Positions 59,340 through 64,000 of a stretch of DNA of 64,000 nt are shown here, one piece after another; within the stretch, counting starts at the first letter, position 1; every line of letters starts with the position of its first letter. The DNA lies in contig CM064658.1 of the NCBI GenBank assembly GCA_032717465.1, positions 2,306,001 to 2,370,000 of the forward strand, given 5' to 3'. Position numbers and translations under genes: made by a program. The notes below the pieces were generated by a model. That model saw only the letters and a list, made by a program, of their open reading frames with translations, was not told where the DNA came from and did not search any database. Source of the DNA: Coenobita brevimanus (Eukaryota; Arthropoda; Malacostraca; Decapoda; Coenobitidae).

Positions 59340-59500
59340 ATGGTGGGGCGCTGCGCTGTGGTGGTCATAGCCCTTGTGGTAGCGGGGATCGCAATCTGGG
59401 TACAGCTGACACGTATGCAATCGCTCGATATCAAGAAACCACAGCAGCAGCAGCAGCAGCAGGAGGCGTCACAGAAAACGGAGTCCACTAGGGGCGGCTG
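59340..59500 (+). CDS. Candidate first coding exon, signal-anchor membrane protein
   Basis: ATG at 59340-59342 has A at -3 and G at +4. The frame begins MVGRCAVVVIALVVAGIAIW, a short basic N-terminus followed by a hydrophobic helix of about 18 residues. VQLTRMQSLDIKK follows, then a poly-Gln run of seven (CAG repeat) and a polar stretch ending ...ESTRGG. A donor CTG|GTATGT lies at 59501. This layout (short cytosolic tail, one anchor helix, Gln/Ser-rich stem) is typical of type II membrane proteins such as Golgi glycosyl- or sulfotransferases, but the catalytic part would lie beyond this exon and is not seen. The frame is open upstream to 59004 without an obvious acceptor, and without splicing it would stop at 59514-59516. 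Confidence 0.42.
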
Positions 59501-60305
59501 GTATGTGTGGGAGTAACTGTTTCAATTATTTTATGGCCCAACCCAAGCTTGTTTAGGGGGATACTCTCGCATTCTTTTCCTGATTTTGGTGGGACTGTCT
59601 CATGCTTTTTCCCTGATTTTCTTCTGTCCACGATTTCCTACTTCCTTGACAGTCGCTTCATTTCTTCTTTCGTAGATATGATGCTTTCCATTTTTTTCTC
59701 ACGATTTTCTTTCCTTCGTGATATCACACTCCCTAGTAGTCATTTTTTTCCTTACCTAGCATCGTACTGAAGGGGTTAAGGTAGTCAACTTCTTCCACGC
59801 TACGTTTTCTTCCTAGTTCCACTGACTTTGAAAATAAACCTTGAGACGCAACAGCAAAGGTCACTGCCAATTAACAGAAAACGTATTGTGGGTGAAAAGA
59901 ATGCTTTATGTACGTTAATGACTGCTTGTATGTATGTATGTATGTGTATGAAAAGTTGCTTGTATGTATGTACAGTGTATATGTATGTGTATGAAAAACT
60001 ATGAATGTACGTATGTGAATGATTGCTTGTATGTATGAATTATTTTGTATGTATGTATGTATTCATACATTGTAGTAAAAAAAAAAAAAAAGTCGCCTTT
60101 TTCCCACCATACATTTTCTTCCAGCGCCTGCGACAAATAGCCTCTTGCTATTTTTACTCGAAACTTTGATCAATTTCCAAAAACTGGTCTACCTAATCCA
60201 CCATACTTTCGCCAAAAAATAAATAAAAATAATAATAATAAATAAATACAAAAATAAAATCGTTAGACGGACGCACATATACCCGAAACTGTCTTTCAGG
60301 GGGTC

Positions 60306-60345
<40 letters not shown>

Positions 60346-60516
60346 CCTCTTGCGGTACTTTAAACCTGACTTTCAAATTACAAGTTGTGGTACTTTAAAT
60401 CTGACTATTAAATTACAAGTTATGGCATTTTTCCACCTCAAGTTATTTAATCATCGAGCCTTTTTGTCTTTAATCTAGGCAAAAAAAAAAAAAAAAAAAA
60501 AAAACAAACGAATAAA
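59501..60516. other. Possible intron: T-rich sequence, TATG repeats, poly-A runs
   Basis: Imperfect (TATG)n lies at 59930-60062. Poly-A runs lie at 60074-60089, 60308-60344 and 60481-60504. No exon was found. Confidence 0.45.
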
Positions 60517-60768
60517 ATCAAGTGGAGAGGATGGAGGGCGAGACTAACGAGGAGTGTGTGAGAGAGGTGAAGGGATGAGGAAGGGGGAGGCCAACGATGA
60601 GATGGAGGGATGGAGAGGTAGATGAGAGAGGGGTGTATGAGCTGGGAGGGGGAGGGGAGCGAAATGGCGGGGGACAGGACAATATGGAGGCGATTTATTT
60701 GTGACCACCCCTTACGGGATTAAGGCGTCTGGCAATAGATAAATAGAAAGATAGATAGACAGCAAGCA
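60517..60768 (+). mobile_element. LINE 3' end with ATAG tail, second copy
   Basis: It aligns with the minus-strand LINE end at 42960-43326. caagtggagaggatggaggg encodes QVERMEG, and gggaggccaacgatgagatg plus gagggatggag corresponds to GRPRMRWRDG. The 3' end accccttacgggattaaggc gtctggcaatag runs into an ATAG-type tail (60748-60770). It is 5'-truncated just after a poly-A run. Confidence 0.7.
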
Positions 60769-60889
60769 CTTCTAGCTGGTCCCTGTGTCTGAAATGGCCA
60801 TACAAAACACAAAAGCCTGGAATTGACACTAGACAGGTATATATCAGGTACAGTACAGGGTCATCCGTAATTGCCCTCCACTAGACTCC

Positions 60890-61240
60890 CTCGAAAGTAT
60901 CTTGTATCGACTGGTGACCTATAATGACCCCTGACCTCCTAACTCCTGCTGACCCCTATTAACCCCTGATCCTGACCCTTAATCCCCACCGACTCGACCC
61001 ATTACCCCTGATCCTGACCCCTACTGACCTGACCTCTTAATCCCCATTGACCCCTAACCCCTGATCCTGACCTAATCCCCATTGATCCTAACCCCTATTA
61101 ACCCCTAATCCTGACCCTTACTGACCCCTAATTCTGACCTCTGACCCCGTGATCCCTCTCAGACTCCCCTCGTTACCCTCTTTTGACCCTCTTATGACCC
61201 CACATTGACCCCCGTGACCTCCTGCGCCGATGACCCAGTT
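60890..61240 (+). repeat. Degenerate TGACCCCTAA repeat
   Basis: The plus strand repeats variants of ctgacccctattaacccctg and gatcctgaccctta about 20 times with irregular spacing. Confidence 0.8.
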
Positions 61241-61309
61241 CTGGCAGCGCGGTCACATGACGTCACGCAGGGAACCGATCGATGACGCCTGACGTAACGC
61301 TGCGGAGGG

Positions 61310-61735
61310 AGGCCCTTTGGGTTTTCTTTGTTTGGGATGTTTGTTTTGGTGTTTGTGTCGCTGTTTTCTTTGGGTGTTTATTTCAGTGTTTGTGTGCTGT
61401 TCTATTTTCTATGAGATATTTGTTTTGGTGTCGTTTTCTTTGTTTGGGAGGTTTGTTTTGGTGTTTTTGTCGTTCTTTGTTTGGGATGTTTGTTTTGGTG
61501 TTTGCGTCGTTTTCTTTGTTTGGGATGTTTGTTTTGGTGTTTGCGTCGTTTTCTTTGTTTGGGATGTTTGTGTCCTGTTTGTGTTGTTGTTTTCTTTGGG
61601 TGTTTATGTCAGTGTTTGTCTAGGATGTTTGTTTTGTTGTGTCGTTTTCTTTGTTTGGGATGTTTGTTTTGGTGTTTGTATCGTTGTTTTCTTTGTGTGG
61701 GATGTTTGTTTTGGTGTGTGTCGCTGTCTTCCATC
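61310..61735 (+). repeat. 39-bp GT-rich minisatellite, about 10 copies
   Basis: The unit (gtttgggatgtttgttttgg, tgtttgcgtcgttttcttt) is 39 bp. Some copies are shortened. As 39 is a multiple of three, hydrophobic Cys/Phe/Val frames of 113 and 159 aa stay open. They look like membrane proteins but are repeat translations. Confidence 0.9.
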
Positions 61736-61803
61736 TGTACAGAAAGGTTCCTATAACCACGAAATGATGGTCTGTCGGTGTGGTGGGAACTGTTAGTGTA
61801 AGT

Positions 61804-61953
61804 GATGATGATGATGATGATGATGAAAGATGTGTAGATGATGATGATGATGGTGGTGGTGAAAGCGAAACAAATGACGTGGGAGGTACTGGATGATGAT
61901 GATGATGATGATGATGAAGGAGACGCAGATGATATGGATGGTAGTGGATGTGG

Positions 61954-61990
<37 letters not shown>

Positions 61991-62152
61991 AGAGATGTAT
62001 GTGGTGGTGGTGGGTGTAGAGGGAAGTGGTTAGGGGGAGGGGAGGAGGGGTGTGGTGGTAACTATTTGTATTGAACTGATTGGTGGGGGTGGCTGGGCCC
62101 AGGCGCTCTGGTAAAAATATCTCACACTGAACGTCACCTTGACATAATGGAG

Positions 62153-62230
<78 letters not shown>
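61804..62230 (+). repeat. GAT triplets, CA and GA microsatellites
   Basis: (GAT)n lies at 61804-61830, 61891-61917 and 61951-61989, (CA)n at 62159-62188 and (GA)n at 62189-62230. Confidence 0.95.
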
Positions 62231-62233
<3 letters not shown>

Positions 62234-62303
62234 CTCAGGTACACATACTGAAACAGACACATACGCATACACTCCTGTACACATACATACGTACATACAA
62301 TCT

Positions 62304-62306
<3 letters not shown>

Positions 62307-62344
<38 letters not shown>
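62307..62344 (+). repeat. CA microsatellite
   Basis: A pure (CA)n run directly precedes the SINE at 62345. Confidence 0.95.
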
Positions 62345-62345
<1 letters not shown>

Positions 62346-62600
62346 GCTCGCTGGTGCAGTGGTAGCGTTCTCGCTTGCCATCTGGCAGACGGGAGTTCGC
62401 GCCTCGCTCAGGCTGCGAAAAGTTTCACTGACGAAGTGGGTGGTTACTGTCCTCCTTGAGCAAGGGGACGGGTGTGTGTGTGTGAAGGTCACAGCCTTGC
62501 CCTTAGATCGGACTATATGAGCTCTCAGCTCCCTTCCGGGAGGGTAAAATGCTGACGATCACGACCATCAAGTGATCCTGACCGACCCGGTGAATTACAC
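62345..62600 (+). mobile_element. tRNA-derived SINE (third family)
   Basis: gctggtgcagtggtagcg (A box) and gggagttcgcgcc (B box) lie at tRNA-like spacing, with a hairpin tgccatctggca between them. The body (agctcccttccgggagggta, gatcctgaccgacccggtga) is unrelated to the other SINEs here. The tRNA fold is incomplete and the body is attached, so it is not a tRNA gene. Confidence 0.68.
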
Positions 62601-62699
62601 AGCCTAAAAAACTATAAAATCAATACAGGAGAACGTTAGGCAGTAATACAGTATATACATGAGGTGAGAGTGCTAAGGACAAACGAGGAATGATGGAGT

Positions 62700-62942
62700 A
62701 TATGTGATGATGATGATGGTAGCGATGATGGTGGTGATATGAAGAGGATGGTGGAGATGGAGATGATGCTTCGTGGTGGTGACGGTGATGGAGGATATGG
62801 TGGTGGTTGTGGTTGTGGTAGTAGATGTGGTGGTGGTGGTAGTGGTAGTTGGACTCAGGTGCCCTTGTAAAAATATCTCTCCTTGAACTTCGCCTTCATA
62901 CAGCCATGCCCACACACCAAGACGCACACATGTACACTTAGA

Positions 62943-62986
<44 letters not shown>

Positions 62987-63064
62987 AACGACTAACACCA
63001 CTGCTGACATACGAGTTAATTACACACTATCAAGAAAAAGTGGGGGGGAGGCTCCAGGGCACAT

Positions 63065-63126
<62 letters not shown>
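62700..63126 (+). repeat. GAT/GGT triplets, CA and GA microsatellites
   Basis: Imperfect GAT/GGT triplets lie at 62705-62855, (CA)n at 62945-62985 and (GA)n at 63068-63126. The sequence ctcaggtgcccttgtaaaaa tatctc (about 62856) resembles caggcgctctggtaaaaata tctcac at about 62100, each followed within 60-70 bp by a (CA)n run, so array plus flank is duplicated. Confidence 0.9.
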
Positions 63127-63130
<4 letters not shown>

Positions 63131-63459
63131 GAAAGAAAGTGAGAAAGAAAATCCATGGCCCTGACTGACGCAGGTGATTGGCACGGCACGATATCTACCT
63201 ATTGATGAGAGACGGCATTGCGTGATAAGTTAACCTCTCTCTCTCTCTCTCTCAAAAAAAAAAAAAAAAAAAAAATCAATAAATCGCTTGGTATTAGCTA
63301 ATTTATATACACTAGGTTCTCGGGCTAAAAGAGGTTTATACATTCTGGCGGTCTAATTATCAAATCCACATTCGTACTTGGCCAGCATGGGGAAGGGTTG
63401 CCTCTAGCTATCACTCTCCCTCCTAATATGCACTGATAAGATTACAGGTCCAGTGGTCT

Positions 63460-63489
63460 ATGGCGCCAAGCAAGGGTGAAAGCCATGAG
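63460..63489 (+). CDS. Very short candidate start exon (weak)
   Basis: ATGGCGCCAAGCAAGG opens MAPSKGESHE and ends exactly at a consensus donor (GAG|GTAAGC). The Kozak -3 base is T. Ten codons carry almost no statistical weight, so this is a pointer only. Confidence 0.13.
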
Positions 63490-63512
63490 GTAAGCATGTA
63501 ACTTTTTTTTAT

Positions 63513-63688
63513 ATCAGGAGGTCTGTTAACACCTTTTCTTTACCGGTTTATTCTTCCTGTTACACCTATTTCCTTACGTGTTATTTAGGTTTTTAATATC
63601 GACACTGATTGCTTACAAGGCAATATTAACGCACTAAATGTAGAAATAAATCAATAAGGAAGAGGTGCTACGAAATCTCCTTAACCGA
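63513..63688. mobile_element. Foldback MITE, family A (third copy)
   Basis: Left arm gtctgttaacaccttttctt taccggttt and right arm (aaatcaataaggaagaggtg, ctacgaaatctccttaacc) pair imperfectly and match 53401-53590. It is more diverged than the other two copies. Confidence 0.62.
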
Positions 63689-64000
63689 TGAGTAGACGGG
63701 CGCAGAAACACACATCATATTGCGAAAATTAATAAATAAATAAATAATTAAATAAATAAATGCGTGTTCCTTTGGTGAAAAGTCTACGGAAACTTAATGC
63801 CATGTTTCACTGTGCGCTTCAAGATCTAAAATACCTTCGACTTAAACCAGCATAATTGGACTTAAAAACACTGCTACCTAGGGACGATTTTACGTAACTC
63901 AGGTAAGACATCGAATATACATAGTAATCATAAAGAATTTCGATGACTGTTGCGTAGTTGTGCATCGACGGTCAATTAACGGAGAGGTTTTGTACTAAGT
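63689..64000. other. AT-rich sequence, no gene seen
   Basis: It contains an (AAAT)n run at 63728-63762. Nothing else is recognised. Confidence 0.45.

Noticed and set aside
61317..61796. 159-aa hydrophobic frame resembling a multi-pass membrane protein
   Set aside because: Translation of the 39-bp GT-rich minisatellite.

Overview
This is a window of eukaryotic nuclear DNA, very probably from an arthropod and most plausibly a decapod or related malacostracan crustacean. The case rests on a five-exon gene with GT-AG introns (CCDC43), tRNA-derived SINEs, decayed non-LTR retrotransposons, TA-flanked MITEs and an extreme load of GA, CA, GAT and GGA microsatellites. The species call is inference, because no ribosomal or mitochondrial marker is present. 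Nothing suggests bacterial or viral DNA, and I see no CRISPR array and no intact transposase or polymerase gene.

Layout. 1-4 kb: AT-rich sequence, a SINE tail, a transposon-like terminus and a decayed Jockey-type LINE endonuclease on the minus strand. 4.08-4.33 kb: a convincing terminal coding exon of an unidentified plus-strand gene, followed by about 2 kb that may be its 3' UTR. 6.5-8.2 kb: a tRNA-SINE and a TA-flanked MITE. 9.78-13.92 kb: CCDC43 on the minus strand, five exons, an intact 228-residue frame. 15.5-17.7 kb: a 5'-truncated, mutated LINE on the minus strand. 17.7-23.5 kb: old duplications, two MITEs and a tandem duplication. 23.8-29.8 kb: SINEs, a degenerate TTACC tract, weak tandem repeats and one candidate short exon.

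29.8-42.5 kb: a cluster of minisatellites with 37-, 38/42-, 28/31- and 42-bp periods, including a 3.4-kb satellite with block-wise homogenised variants. A 220-bp foldback lies between them, and 38.3-40.3 kb holds a second, diverged copy of the 18.9-21.0 kb segment. From about 36 kb onward, and strongly after 41 kb, the sequence is crowded with long microsatellites, purine-rich tracts and degenerate simple repeats. Between them lie foldback MITEs, LINE 3' ends, SINEs and two or three candidate first exons (43.85, 59.34 and possibly 63.46 kb).

Only CCDC43 is a complete gene with a recognisable identity. The terminal exon at 4.08 kb and the membrane-anchor first exon at 59.34 kb are the next best coding calls. 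Most other long reading frames are by-products of repeats whose unit length is a multiple of three, or of arrays without stop codons. I found no previously undescribed multi-gene system. The unusual content is repeat biology: several uncatalogued-looking foldback and TIR families, a duplicated segment carrying different insertions in each copy, and a dense minisatellite cluster. All similarity statements are by eye; no alignment or database search was run.
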